Under the pieces are notes generated by a model that ran no database searches, had not been told where the DNA came from, and was given only the letters and a program-made list of their open reading frames with translations. 60,831 nt of DNA, from positions 1 to 60,831 of the forward strand of contig CAMWUJ010000008.1 in assembly GCA_947177405.1 (NCBI GenBank), given 5' to 3'. Shown here one piece after another: positions 33,103 to 41,600 of this stretch (position 1 is its first letter; every line of letters begins with the position of its first letter). The position numbers were made by a program, and so were the translations under genes. Origin of the DNA: an uncultured Porphyromonadaceae bacterium. GTDB taxonomy: Bacteria; Bacteroidota; Bacteroidia; Bacteroidales; Muribaculaceae.

Positions 33103-35046
33103 TTATAAAGCCTGAGCTTCTTTAATCCATAAATTCACAGATGCGTCCGAAGGCATCCTCCAATCTCCTCGAGGTGAAAGACATACACTTCCCACTTTAA
33201 TCCCATCAGGCATACATGAACGCTTGAATTGCTGGCTGAAGAATCTTTTATAGAAGGTAATCAGCCATTTCTTTATCGTCTTTTTATCATATATATCCTT
33301 AAATGCCTTGCATGCCAGGCGATATATCTTGATAGGAGAGAAGGAATGACGAAGCATCAGATGCAGGAAGAAATCATGGAGAGGATATGGGCCCACAAAA
33401 TCTTCTGTCACCTGCGATATTGAACCATCAGAAGCTGCCGGAAGAAGCTCAGGACTTATCGGAGTATCTATAATATCCTGTAGAGTTCTTCTCACTTCCG
33501 GATTTTGGGAATCAAGCATATACCCTTTTACCAAGTCTCTAACCAAAGTCTTGGGAATTGAGGCATTTACACCATACATTGACATTTGGTCGCCATTGTA
33601 AGTGCACCAACCCAGGGCAAGTTCGGATAAGTCACCGGTACCAATCACTATTCCGCCGGTCTTATTGGCCATATCCATGAGAATCTGTGTACGTTCCCTT
33701 GCTTGTGAATTCTCGTAAGTGGCATCAAGAGTTTCAGGATCGTGTCCAATATCCTTGAAATGTACTTTCACCGCTTCTGCAATTGGAATCTCCATTGGTG
33801 TCACTCCCAGCTCTACCATAAGGTTCCATGCATTATTATGAGTCCTGTCAGTGGTGCCGAACCCCGGCATTGTTATGCCCAATATATTTTTCCGGTCAAT
33901 TCCGAGTATATCGAATGCTTTTACCGTTACAAGAAGGGCAAGAGTGGAATCGAGACCACCGGATATGCCTATCACGGCTTTGTCGCAATGAATAGCCTTG
34001 AGACGCGTGGCGAGACCCCAAGCCTGGATAGATGATATTTCTTCACACCTCTCTTTAAGACGAGATTCATCTTTTTCTACGAAAGGATAAGGATTTACAT
34101 CACGGTATTCAAGCATTTCATCCGACATCTCTTCTATACCCATATTATATGTGGATGCCGGCAATTGAATAGGCTTGATATTCTCTGAATCCGGTGAGTC
34201 ATTAAATGAGTTGTGATGTCTTCTGTCATTGCGCAACAGTTCTATATCAATATCTGCAATCTGCATCTGAGGCTCCATGGAAAAGCGCGGTGATTCACGC
34301 AAGAGCATTCCATTTTCTGCAATTATGCAATTCCCGGAAAAAGCGAGGTCGGTTGACGATTCGTTAGATCCTGCGGAAGAATAGACGTATGCGCAGCGAC
34401 ATCTTGCTGATTGCTGAGTGATAAGGTCCACAAGATATGAATGTTTCCCGGCAAGCTCATTAGTGGCAGAAAGGTTTAAGATAATATCTGCACCATCCCG
34501 GGCCATTTTGCAGCTTGGAGGAATAGGAACCCATAAATCCTCACATATTTCTATTCCGAATATGGCCTCGTCCAATTTGAAAAGCAACCGGGATGAGAAT
34601 GGGATTTCACGTCCGGAGATTTCAATTGTACTGTCTGATTTTCTTCCGGGCGTAAACCACCTGAGCTCGTAAAATTCATTATAATTAGGAATATGACTTT
34701 TGGGAACGATTCCATATATTTCTCCCTTTGACAGCACGGCTGCACAGTTATATATCCTGTTGTTTAATACAAGTGGAAGTCCGATCACTGTGGTGATATG
34801 AAGAGACTTGGTTTCTTCGGCCAGAATTAAAAGAGCTTCCTTCGCATAATCCAGAAGAGCTGATTGATGGAATAAATCAGCACATGTGTATCCGGTAAGT
34901 GAAAGTTCAGGGAAAACTAAAAGGGATACTTTTTTAAGTTCGGCCTCCTCTATCATGGAGACAATATTGGAGAGGTTGGCATCAACATCTCCTGCTTTTA
35001 CTATAGGTTTAGCGGCCGCTACTCTTATGAAGCCAAGATTTTTCAT
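33103..35046 (-). CDS. nadE: Glutamine-dependent NAD+ synthetase
   Basis: The 647-residue protein makes NAD from deamido-NAD using glutamine. Residues 1-300 are a nitrilase-type glutaminase domain: E47 in FPELSLTGY, the lysine in PKSHIPNYNEF and the cysteine in GIEICEDLW. Residues about 320-647 are the synthetase domain with the phosphate loop GISGGLDST and TGDLSELALGWCTYNGD. The long two-domain form is usual in Bacteroidota. It is the first gene of a nine-gene same-strand array that runs to menE. Confidence 0.96.
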   Translation of the reverse strand: MKNLGFIRVAAAKPIVKAGDVDANLSNIVSMIEEAELKKVSLLVFPELSLTGYTCADLFHQSALLDYAKEALLILAEETKSLHITTVIGLPLVLNNRIYNCAAVLSKGEIYGIVPKSHIPNYNEFYELRWFTPGRKSDSTIEISGREIPFSSRLLFKLDEAIFGIEICEDLWVPIPPSCKMARDGADIILNLSATNELAGKHSYLVDLITQQSARCRCAYVYSSAGSNESSTDLAFSGNCIIAENGMLLRESPRFSMEPQMQIADIDIELLRNDRRHHNSFNDSPDSENIKPIQLPASTYNMGIEEMSDEMLEYRDVNPYPFVEKDESRLKERCEEISSIQAWGLATRLKAIHCDKAVIGISGGLDSTLALLVTVKAFDILGIDRKNILGITMPGFGTTDRTHNNAWNLMVELGVTPMEIPIAEAVKVHFKDIGHDPETLDATYENSQARERTQILMDMANKTGGIVIGTGDLSELALGWCTYNGDQMSMYGVNASIPKTLVRDLVKGYMLDSQNPEVRRTLQDIIDTPISPELLPAASDGSISQVTEDFVGPYPLHDFFLHLMLRHSFSPIKIYRLACKAFKDIYDKKTIKKWLITFYKRFFSQQFKRSCMPDGIKVGSVCLSPRGDWRMPSDASVNLWIKEAQAL

Positions 35047-35065
35047 CTCTAATTATTTTTATATG

Positions 35066-35096
35066 CAAAGATAACAAACATTTTCAGAAATTGAAA
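35066..35096 (-). promoter_or_regulatory. Promoter of nadE and the downstream array
   Basis: Minus-strand TATCTTTG (35073-35066) with TTTC (35096-35093) 19 bases upstream; the -33 box has one mismatch. The leader is about 13-20 bases. Confidence 0.5.
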
Positions 35097-35168
35097 TGTT
35101 AAATGCTTATAATCTCCCTCAAAAAGCAACTTAAATTGTTAAATAATCAGAAATAAAATGTAGTAATT

Positions 35169-35651
35169 ATGAAAAAAAGACTTACAATCGCGGGTGCTAT
35201 CATCGTTTTGATGGGTTTATTTGTGCCCACTCAAGCTGTTGCACAAAAGGGAGAGAAATCATTAGGACTAATTGGAGGATTCTCGACATATAATAATGGA
35301 GGATATTTCGGGGTGGATTTCCAATATACGTTTATTGACCACGTTCGACTTGCACCTGATATCGCGTATAGTTTCCGAAATGATGGAAAATCTGCGTTCC
35401 TCCTTGATGTGGACGTTCATTTCCCTTTCCGTCTTGCAAAGGGATTTGACATTTATCCTCTTGTTGGTTTTGCATTTAACAATTGGAGTTATTCAGGGGG
35501 AGGCAATGCAAGTCGAGCCGGAGCGAATTTCGGTGGAGGTTTCGATGTGTATCTGACCTCCAATCTCAAGCTGTCTCTTCAGGGTAAATATTCTGTGATG
35601 AACGACACCAGCGGTGGATTCATCGGAATGGGCATAGGTTATATCTTCTAA
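35169..35651 (+). CDS. Small outer-membrane beta-barrel protein
   Basis: The 160-residue protein has a signal peptide ending near AVAQ (residue 26), followed by about eight amphipathic beta strands (for example FGVDFQYTF, GFDVYLTSNLKLSLQGKYSV) and ends in an aromatic residue, FIGMGIGYIF, the usual mark for outer-membrane insertion. The size suggests a small OmpA/OmpX-like barrel without a peptidoglycan domain. Function is unknown. It stands alone, between the nadE promoter and a terminator. Confidence 0.82.
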   Translation: MKKRLTIAGAIIVLMGLFVPTQAVAQKGEKSLGLIGGFSTYNNGGYFGVDFQYTFIDHVRLAPDIAYSFRNDGKSAFLLDVDVHFPFRLAKGFDIYPLVGFAFNNWSYSGGGNASRAGANFGGGFDVYLTSNLKLSLQGKYSVMNDTSGGFIGMGIGYIF

Positions 35652-35713
35652 ATAGAATATTTTTGCCCCATTGTATTTCAAAGGACAAAAGAGAAAAATC
35701 ATGATTAATAAAT

Positions 35714-35745
35714 AAAAAAGGATTCTCAATCGAGAATCCTTTTTT
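35714..35745. terminator. Bidirectional terminator between the barrel gene and the DUF4295 gene
   Basis: GGATTCTC (35720-35727) and GAGAATCC (35732-35739) form a stem with a 4-base loop, flanked by A6 on the left and T6 on the right. It serves both convergent genes. Confidence 0.88.
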
Positions 35746-35768
35746 ACAATATATATTCCGGGGCTCTA

Positions 35769-35918
35769 TTATTTAAGAGCATCCTTAACTGCATCGTTGG
35801 GCACCATTTCCTCTTTGAAGACATAAGCGCCTGTTTTAGGAGATTTCTCCATTATGATGACTTTGCTGTAGGTACGTCCTTCACCTTTCTGAAGCGACGC
35901 GACGGTTTTCTTTGCCAT
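35769..35918 (-). CDS. DUF4295 small basic protein, likely ribosome-associated
   Basis: A 49-residue open frame with ATG at 35918 and stop at 35769, reading MAKKTVASLQKGEGR and ending NDAVKDALK. The start MAKKTVAS, the GR.YSKVI segment and the YVFKEEMVP segment match the DUF4295 family, which is restricted to Bacteroidota and sits beside rpmG. A Bacteroidota-specific ribosomal protein has been reported at this kind of locus, and this may be it; I am not certain of the match. It lies 10 bases after rpmG. In many relatives ftsY follows, but here a terminator follows. Confidence 0.88.
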   Translation of the reverse strand: MAKKTVASLQKGEGRTYSKVIIMEKSPKTGAYVFKEEMVPNDAVKDALK

Positions 35919-35928
35919 GGATCAGTGC

Positions 35929-36117
35929 TTATTTAATTTCTTTATGAACGGTTACTTTTTTGAGGATGGGGTTGTATTTTTTCAACTCCAGACGACCGGT
36001 AGTATTCTTGCGGTTTTTAGTGGTGATGTAACGAGACATACCGGGCATACCGCTTGCCTTATGTTCGGTGCATTCCAGAATCACCTGGACTCTGTTGCCT
36101 TTAGCTTTCTTTGCCAT
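35929..36117 (-). CDS. rpmG: Ribosomal protein bL33
   Basis: A 62-residue protein with the L33 signature [12 protein letters not shown] and the end block [20 protein letters not shown]. Only one cysteine is present, so this is the zinc-free form of L33. It is the middle gene of rpmB-rpmG-DUF4295. Confidence 0.96.
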   Translation of the reverse strand: MAKKAKGNRVQVILECTEHKASGMPGMSRYITTKNRKNTTGRLELKKYNPILKKVTVHKEIK

Positions 36118-36135
36118 AATTGTTCTGTGAGATGA

Positions 36136-36399
36136 TTAAAGAGAAAGGATTTTGATATCTTTGTAATCGAGATTTCCTTCAGCCTCTGCTTTCTTGAGTG
36201 CTGCGTTTAGACCAATCTTGTTGATGGTACGGAGTGCTCTTGCAGAAAGACGCAATACAATCCACATGTCCTGCTCAACCCAATAGAATTTCTTTGTATG
36301 CAAGTTTACCTCGAACTTGCGTTTGGTGCGACGCTTTGAGTGAGAAACGTTATTTCCCACCTGCGCTTTTTTGCCCGTAATTTGACAAACTTTTGACAT
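36136..36399 (-). CDS. rpmB: Ribosomal protein bL28
   Basis: An 87-residue basic protein beginning [11 protein letters not shown], then [18 protein letters not shown] and the [11 protein letters not shown] block, all typical of L28. It is the first gene of its operon and has a long leader (about 115 bases). The upstream cinA gene is on the same strand, 218 bases away. Confidence 0.97.
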   Translation of the reverse strand: MSKVCQITGKKAQVGNNVSHSKRRTKRKFEVNLHTKKFYWVEQDMWIVLRLSARALRTINKIGLNAALKKAEAEGNLDYKDIKILSL

Positions 36400-36512
36400 G
36401 GCTGTTGTTCTAATTCTTTAAAATTATACTTATTATTGTTTAGGCCGCCATCTCAGTTCTCATATCATCGCCGGCTGCATCATTCCGGCAACTTTTAAGG
36501 ATGTGCCACAAA
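36400..36512 (-). promoter_or_regulatory. Long leader of the rpmB operon with a GC-rich hairpin
   Basis: About 113 bases separate the predicted start site from the rpmB ATG. Within them GCCGG (36470-36474) and CCGGC (36485-36489) can pair around a 10-base loop in an otherwise AT-rich leader. Ribosomal protein operons often carry leader structures bound by their own product; that is a possibility here, not shown. Confidence 0.35.
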
Positions 36513-36519
36513 ACGAGTG

Positions 36520-36551
36520 CAAATTTACAACTTTTATTTTATTCTCGCAAG
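36520..36551 (-). promoter_or_regulatory. Promoter of rpmB-rpmG-DUF4295
   Basis: Minus-strand TAAATTTG (36527-36520) with CTTG (36551-36548) 20 bases upstream, one mismatch from TTTG. Confidence 0.55.
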
Positions 36552-36617
36552 TTTTTTGTTGATAAAGTTTGTTAATTCCTCATTTTCAATGTTTCATCTA
36601 TACCTAATCGTGCCTTC

Positions 36618-37391
36618 TCAATCATCATTGATTTCTTCCTGTGCGATATATGAGTTTTTAAGGAGATTGATTAGCATCACTATTCCGTGGTTTGTCGCCG
36701 ACTCGATAACCTCATCCCGGTTACCTTTAAAATGTACACATTCGCTTACGGTTCTTTCTCCATATTTTACCGCAATCCATACTGTGCCTACCGGTTTGAA
36801 TTTTGAACCTCCTTCCGGACCTGCTATTCCACTGGTAGCAATCCCGCAGTCGGTGTGCATCAGTCGGGTAACACCATGTACCATTTGTTCAACCACCTCT
36901 TTGGAGACAGCCCCGTAACGGTCGATATTAGTTCTGCTTACATTCAGGACCTCTGCCTTTACTTCGTTGCTATAACTCACCACACTTCCTAAAAAATACG
37001 CGGAACTTCCGGGAACTTGAACTATCTTATGTGCTATATTGCCTCCCGTGCAGCTTTCTGCAGACGAGACAGTAAGTTCCCTTTCTTTTAAAAGCTCACC
37101 CAACACTTGCGATAAACTCTTATCTTCTGTGCTGACCACTTCACGATTAAATAATTCATTCAGTGAGGCATGGTAACGGTTCATGTTGAACCGGAGGAGT
37201 TCAAGACCTGAATTTATCCCTGTCAAAACCACTTTAGTAACGAGATTCGAAGTGTCAACTGTTATTTTTACAAATTCCGGCAACTGCGATTCAAAGTGAT
37301 TGAGGATATTGGTCAATTCGGCTTTGGTATAGCCATAAATTACTATATGTCGGGTCTCTTTGTGGATATGGATATTTTCGTTTTCTTTCAT
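36618..37391 (-). CDS. CinA C-terminal-domain protein (nicotinamide-nucleotide amidase type) without the first domain
   Basis: CinA/PncC proteins deamidate NMN in pyridine nucleotide recycling. The catalytic domain is complete at about residues 95-250, with AESCTGGNIAHKI, GSVVSYSNEVK and TSGIAGPEGGSKFKPVGTVW. Residues 1-90 resemble the middle linker domain of full CinA (ends EDKSLSQVLGELL). The large N-terminal MoCF domain of the usual protein (about 415 residues) is absent; there are only 40 bases up to the tsaD stop, so it is not hidden by a frameshift. The gene follows tsaD on the same strand. Confidence 0.87.
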   Translation of the reverse strand: MKENENIHIHKETRHIVIYGYTKAELTNILNHFESQLPEFVKITVDTSNLVTKVVLTGINSGLELLRFNMNRYHASLNELFNREVVSTEDKSLSQVLGELLKERELTVSSAESCTGGNIAHKIVQVPGSSAYFLGSVVSYSNEVKAEVLNVSRTNIDRYGAVSKEVVEQMVHGVTRLMHTDCGIATSGIAGPEGGSKFKPVGTVWIAVKYGERTVSECVHFKGNRDEVIESATNHGIVMLINLLKNSYIAQEEINDD

Positions 37392-37431
37392 ATATAATAT
37401 TTATGGGTAAGAAACAGGTTATTAATTCATA

Positions 37432-38448
37432 TTATAACTTCACGCGTGCATAAGGAGGAAGATCCAGACTGCTGAAATCCTTTTCGAGATATTTAAAATA
37501 TGCGGCTGTAGCCACCATGGCAGCATTGTCGGTGGTGAATTTTCTTTCAGGAATCCAGGCCTTGATATGCATCTGGTTGCATAGCTGCACCACTGCCTCT
37601 CTCACTCCCGAATTGGCAGATACTCCTCCTCCGATAGCCACTTCTTTTACTCCGGTTTGTTTTATTGCCTTTTTAAGTTGTTTTAGAAGGATATCAATGA
37701 TTGTTTTCTGGAGGGACGCACAAAGATCATTCAGATTATTCTCTATGAAATCAGGATCAGTGGCTACGTGATCTCTAACAGTATAAAGAAAGCTTGTTTT
37801 TAAACCGCTGAATGAATAATCCAATCCGGGAATGGATGGTTTGCTGAACTTGAATCGGTCAGGATCACCAAGAGCAGCGAGCCTGTCGATATGGGGACCT
37901 CCGGGATAGGGGAGTCCCATCACTTTTGCACACTTGTCAAATGCTTCACCAGCCGCATCATCTATGGTTTGGCCCATGATTTCCATATCGCTTGGGCTCT
38001 TAACAAGAATAATCTGAGAATTACCTCCCGATATCAGCAGGCATAGAAAAGGAAATGATGGCACAGCATCATCCGGTTTCTCCCTGATAAATTGAGAAAG
38101 TACATGGGCGTGAAGGTGGTTAACATCTATAATAGGGATATCAAGTCCGATAGCAAGCCCTTTTGCAAATGATGTTCCCACAAGCAAAGACCCCAGAAGT
38201 CCCGGCCCTCGGGTATAGGCTATGGCTGAAAGCCGGGAAGTGGTTATTCCCGCTTGTCGCAAGGCTTCAGAAACAACAGGAACAATATTCTGCTGATGGG
38301 CTCGAGAAGCAAGTTCGGGAACAACTCCGCCGTAAAGTTCATGCACTTTCTGACTTGCTATAACATTGCTTTTAAGAAGCCCGTCGCTAATCACCGCGCA
38401 GGATGTATCATCACAGGAGGATTCGATAGCTAAGATTATCACACTCAT
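37432..38448 (-). CDS. tsaD: tRNA N6-adenosine threonylcarbamoyltransferase
   Basis: TsaD transfers the threonylcarbamoyl group made by TsaC to A37 of tRNA. The 338-residue protein of the ASKHA fold has AIESSCDDTSCAV at the start, the metal-binding histidines H111 and H115 in NHLHAHVLS, LLISGGNSQI, and the nucleotide blocks GPHIDRLA and AIGGGVSANSG. The other t6A proteins TsaB and TsaE are not in the window, while TsaC is at 32538-33098. Confidence 0.97.
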   Translation of the reverse strand: MSVIILAIESSCDDTSCAVISDGLLKSNVIASQKVHELYGGVVPELASRAHQQNIVPVVSEALRQAGITTSRLSAIAYTRGPGLLGSLLVGTSFAKGLAIGLDIPIIDVNHLHAHVLSQFIREKPDDAVPSFPFLCLLISGGNSQIILVKSPSDMEIMGQTIDDAAGEAFDKCAKVMGLPYPGGPHIDRLAALGDPDRFKFSKPSIPGLDYSFSGLKTSFLYTVRDHVATDPDFIENNLNDLCASLQKTIIDILLKQLKKAIKQTGVKEVAIGGGVSANSGVREAVVQLCNQMHIKAWIPERKFTTDNAAMVATAAYFKYLEKDFSSLDLPPYARVKL

Positions 38449-38496
38449 TTTTTCTAAGATTATCTGCTTCTCTTTGTATCCAGAGATTCTTCAATA

Positions 38497-38527
38497 CAAA
38501 TTTAGTAAATATATGGCGATCTTCAAA
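38497..38527 (-). promoter_or_regulatory. Promoter of tsaD
   Basis: Minus-strand TAAATTTG (38504-38497) and TTTG (38527-38524) are 19 bases apart, an exact fit to the consensus. The leader is about 40 bases. Confidence 0.7.
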
Positions 38528-38566
38528 ATTATAATTTAAGGGATAGTCAAATTCGACTTATTTTAT

Positions 38567-38574
38567 TAATTTTG
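38567..38574 (+). promoter_or_regulatory. -7 element upstream of the tamB-like gene
   Basis: TAATTTTG fits TAnnTTTG. No clear TTTG is 19-21 bases upstream. The leader to the ATG at 38693 would be about 110 bases. Confidence 0.45.
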
Positions 38575-38692
38575 TAGTTTGTTAGACGAAACTCATTTTT
38601 CCGGCTTTTTGGGAGACGTACTCGTGAAACGCGTTTTTAAGATGAGATTTTCTTACAGGTGAAATAAAAGTTTTCTAATAGGATAGTTATAC

Positions 38693-41600
38693 ATGACAAT
38701 CAGTATTGTCAAGAGAATATATAAAGTGTTACGAAGCGTTTTATTTACTGCCTTGGTAGCAGTAGTAGCGCTATATATATCGTTATACGTGCTTCTTAGT
38801 ATTCCGCCTGTACAGAATTATATAAGAAACATAGCAGAAAAAGAGCTGTCGGCATTCTTGGGTGGAAAAGTCATTATTGGAAAACTGGATATCTTTCCTT
38901 TTAATGAAGTAAGAATAAAAAATGTTGACTTTATCAGTCCGGAGGGAGAGAAATGTATTACGGTTGAAAGAATAGGAGCCGGAATACGCTTGTGGAGACT
39001 TGTTTCTGAGAGAAGAATCGAAATCACTTATGCAGAAATTATAGGTCTTAATGGGGCAGTGGTTCAGAAAGAGAAAGATGGTCCTCTGAATATCAACTAT
39101 ATTCTGGAGGCTTTTGCGCCCAAAGACAAGACTAAGCCACCTACAAAATTCGATATGATGATCCATAATATCGTGATCAGAAAATCGACCTTAAGCTTTG
39201 ATAGGGATTGGCATAAAAAAAAGGAAGGGTTTGATGGTTTTGATATCTATCATTTGAAAATCACCGATTTAATGGCTGATGTCACGATGCCTGTGGTGAA
39301 AAATAATAATTTTGAGATAGATATGCGTCGTCTGTCTTTCAAGGCGGGGATGGGGTTTGAGGTAAAGAAACTTTCTTTCAAGACAAAAATAACTTCTGAT
39401 GAAATTGTCCTTAATGATTTCAGGTTGCTTGCAGGGAGGACTGAGATCAGATTAAATGATCAGGTTTTGGGTTTTGATTCCTTTGACAATATCCCTGAAG
39501 TCCTTAAGAGAAAAGAGTATGATCTACATCTGCGTATCAAAGATTTTTATCCGGAAGATTTCAGGTATTTCTACTCGCCTCTTTCATATTTAAAAAACAG
39601 ATATGAATTGAATTTATCTGCCCATGGTAGTGTGGATAATCTAACCCTGGAAGATTTAAGACTTATTGAAGACAGTCATAGTGAGATAATTTCATTAAGT
39701 GGAATTGTTAGAAATTTGACTGATCCACAAAAAATTTTTACTGATGTCCATGGCCTTACACTTGATGTGCCTGTTGGATTATCTAAATCCGTGTTGTCTG
39801 TAATCCCCTTGAACGACAAGGATAAATCCACTATAGAAGGCGTTATTCAGAAAGTTGGAGAATTACGTCTGAGCGCAAATGGAATTTACTCCGCGATAAA
39901 CGGCAAATTGGAAATTGAGAGTGCTATAGATGCTGCTCCGGGTTCTTTGTTAGTATCTGCTAACGGGTTTATCAGAGGAAAATCATCTGCTAATGGTCGT
40001 TTTGAAATAAAAACAGATAATTTTAATATCGGCACGATATCGGATAATGATGATTTCCGGGAGGTTTCTCTTGTTGCTTTAGGGGAAATAGATTTGTCTC
40101 CTGACGACATTAATGGAAATTTAAATCTTAAGATCGGACATATTGATTATAAGGGAAATCGTCTTACCAATATCTTGGCACAGGCTGAAAAGTCGGGAAA
40201 ACATGTGCAAGGTGTCTTGGATATGGGAGACCGTCTGGCCGATCTGTATCTGGAAGGGAATGTCGATCTTTTAGGAGAGAATTCGAGATATAGTCTGCAT
40301 GGAGAAATTAAGAATTTTTATCCCGGTGCTTTGGGATTAGTACGGAAATATGAGAGTTATCGTATTCAAGGTATTATTGACGCGGATATATATGGAAACA
40401 GCTTGGATAATATTCTGGGTGAGCTAAATGTTAAAGATTTGTCGTTCTCAAATGAAGCCGGGAAAGAGTTTTATTTAGCCAGTCTTAATCTTAATTCTTC
40501 TAAGCAAAAATATTATGGTGAATCAGTTGAAGAAGAACAAACATCACAGTCTTCGCCGACTCAAAATCGCCTTATAACGCTTTCAACAGACTTTTTAACT
40601 GCGAGATTGGAAGGAGATTTTAAATTTAATCCATTAGTGAATGGAATTAAGAGCCTTATTTCAGAGGATGTAACAGACTATGTAAAATCCGGTGGCAGTC
40701 AGGTTGAAAATGATGGTTATGCGGAACTTGAGGTTGTTCTGAAAGCAGACCGGGAGTTGCCTCCCTTTATTAAACTTCCTGTTAAACCTCTAACGGATAT
40801 CACGTTACATGGTGGAATCGATATGAAGGAAGGTAAGCTTGAGCTTTTGGTTGACGCTCCTTATCTTTTACAGGGAACCAACAAGCTTATAAGTGAAAGT
40901 ATGGTTCATGCAGTGGTGGAAAGAGGTAAAGGGAGTAACATTACAGCAAATACGGTCTTCCCTATAAAAAATGATAGGGCAGAACTCGAGCTGAATCTGA
41001 ATATTTTCAGAAATCAGGGATATGCTGACATAGGGTGGCGGATGAAGAAAAATTCTTCGGCATCAGGTAACGTAGGTTTTCAGGCAGCCCTTATGCGTAA
41101 TAAAGAGACTGGAAAGCCTGATGTCACTGTGGAGATTGTGCCATCTACATTCCGTCTTGGGCCTTCTGAATGGAATATAGAAAAGTCTGAAATAAGATAC
41201 TTAGATAAAAGTCTGTCGATTGATAATCTTAAGATCTTTCATGATGATCAATTTGTGGAGATAAATGGTAAAGCATCCTCAGACCCATTGGATGAGATAA
41301 GGGTGAGTCTTGCTGACATAGATCTTAGCTATATATTTGGAATACTTAACATAAACTATGTATCGTTCGGAGGTATAGCCACCGGAGAACTCACAGCATC
41401 TTCAGTTTTTACCAAAAATCCCGTGGCGCGTACAAAGAGGCTGACAGTTGATGATCTGTCATATAATGATGCGGTTTTGGGAGATGCTGATATCTTCAGC
41501 TGTTGGAATCAGGAGAAAAAGGAAATTGAGATTCATGCTGATATAAAGGAGGCGGGTTATGGAGGCGCCCGTGTGGATGGAGGAATCTTTGTGACCCGAG

